Shown here one piece after another: positions 5,823-6,139 of a stretch of DNA of 6,139 bases. Positions within the stretch are counted from its first letter, which is position 1, and every line of letters starts with the position of its first letter. Position numbers and translations under genes: made by a program. The notes under the pieces are model-generated. The model was not told the DNA's origin and searched no databases. It worked only from the letters and a program-made list of their open reading frames with translations. The DNA comes from RAM1 sp943372515. GTDB lineage: Bacteria > Pseudomonadota > Gammaproteobacteria > Burkholderiales > Burkholderiaceae_C. The stretch covers positions 1-6,139 of the forward strand of contig CALRYY010000171.1 in the NCBI GenBank assembly GCA_943372515.1, in the 5' to 3' direction.

Positions 5823-6139
5823 GCGTTGCCGTGCTGCAGGTGGACGGCATTGACGTCCACATCGACGGCGAGGGCGGGCACACCATCGTGATGGTCCACG
5901 GCTGGCCGGATACCTGGCGGCTGTGGGACGCTCAGGTCGAACCGATCCTGGCCGCGTCAGGCGGGCAGGCCCGCATCGCGCGGTTCAGCTGGCCGGGTTT
6001 TGACCTGTCCCAGCCGCCGCGCCCCATGCCGCTGCAGGGCCTGGTGGACTTGCTGGCCCGCATCATCGACACGCTCAGCCCCGTCCAGCCGGTCACGCTA
6101 GTTTTGCACGACTGGGGCTGCGTGTTTGGCTACGAATAC
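5819..6139 (+). CDS. Alpha/beta-fold hydrolase with Asp-type nucleophile elbow, 3'-truncated by the window edge
   Basis: The frame opens at the ATG overlapping the GST stop (ATGA, 5819-5822) and stays open for 107 codons to the right edge. The N-terminus MSVAVLQVDGIDVHI is a typical first strand pair. HGWPDTWRLWD (27-37) is the oxyanion-hole loop, RIARFSWPGFD (52-62) is the usual next strand and turn, and LHDWGCVFGYEY (96-107) is the nucleophile elbow. The elbow has Asp98 in HDWG rather than the Ser of esterases. This is the arrangement of epoxide hydrolases and haloalkane dehalogenases, which form an alkyl-enzyme ester on Asp. The rest of the catalytic triad and the cap domain are beyond the window, so activity cannot be assigned. 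There is no strong Shine-Dalgarno, and translation is probably coupled to the GST gene. Confidence 0.85.
   Translation, partial: MSVAVLQVDGIDVHIDGEGGHTIVMVHGWPDTWRLWDAQVEPILAASGGQARIARFSWPGFDLSQPPRPMPLQGLVDLLARIIDTLSPVQPVTLVLHDWGCVFGYEY

Overview
The window is dense, GC-rich chromosomal DNA, read by eye at roughly two-thirds G+C, with strongly GC-biased third codon positions and gaps of 140 bases or less. The protein families and their wording (an RhlE-type helicase, a DUF6172-like protein, a group 1 luciferase-family oxidoreductase and a GST) fit a betaproteobacterium of the Burkholderiales, most likely Comamonadaceae (Acidovorax-like). That placement is an inference from protein style, not a database result. 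I see no mobile element, CRISPR array, tRNA or rRNA.

Layout, left to right. (1) Positions 2-2155, plus strand: the 3' part of a class A penicillin-binding protein gene, with both glycosyltransferase and transpeptidase domains complete and a Pro/Gly/Gln-rich tail. Its membrane anchor lies off the left edge. (2) Positions 2182-2517, plus: a 111-residue basic protein resembling the DUF6172 family, 26 nt behind the first gene and probably on the same transcript. (3) Positions 2524-3771, minus: the DEAD-box RNA helicase RhlE, converging on gene 2 with only 6 nt between stop codons. (4) Positions 3816-4043, minus: a 75-residue protein of unknown function. (5) Positions 4045-5043, minus: a luciferase-like flavin-dependent oxidoreductase whose last codons contain the ribosome binding site of gene 4. 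(6) Positions 5044-5180: a 137-bp divergent intergenic region with a 7-bp inverted repeat. (7) Positions 5181-5822, plus: a glutathione S-transferase-like protein. (8) From 5819 to the right edge, plus: the start of an alpha/beta hydrolase that overlaps the GST stop by ATGA and has an Asp-type nucleophile elbow (HDWG).

Genes 5, 4 and 3 read in one direction with gaps of 1 and 44 nt, so they may be co-transcribed. Genes 7 and 8 are almost certainly one operon. The convergent junction between genes 2 and 3 has no room for a normal terminator. Instead a hairpin plus T-tract for the plus-strand transcript sits inside the 3' end of rhlE, and a strong stem-loop for the minus-strand transcript sits inside the end of gene 2.

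The region looks like ordinary housekeeping and accessory chromosome. I find no convincing new multi-gene system. The items most worth a second look are the translationally coupled small unknown protein, the GST/HDWG-hydrolase pair with its inverted repeat upstream, and the terminators embedded in coding sequence.
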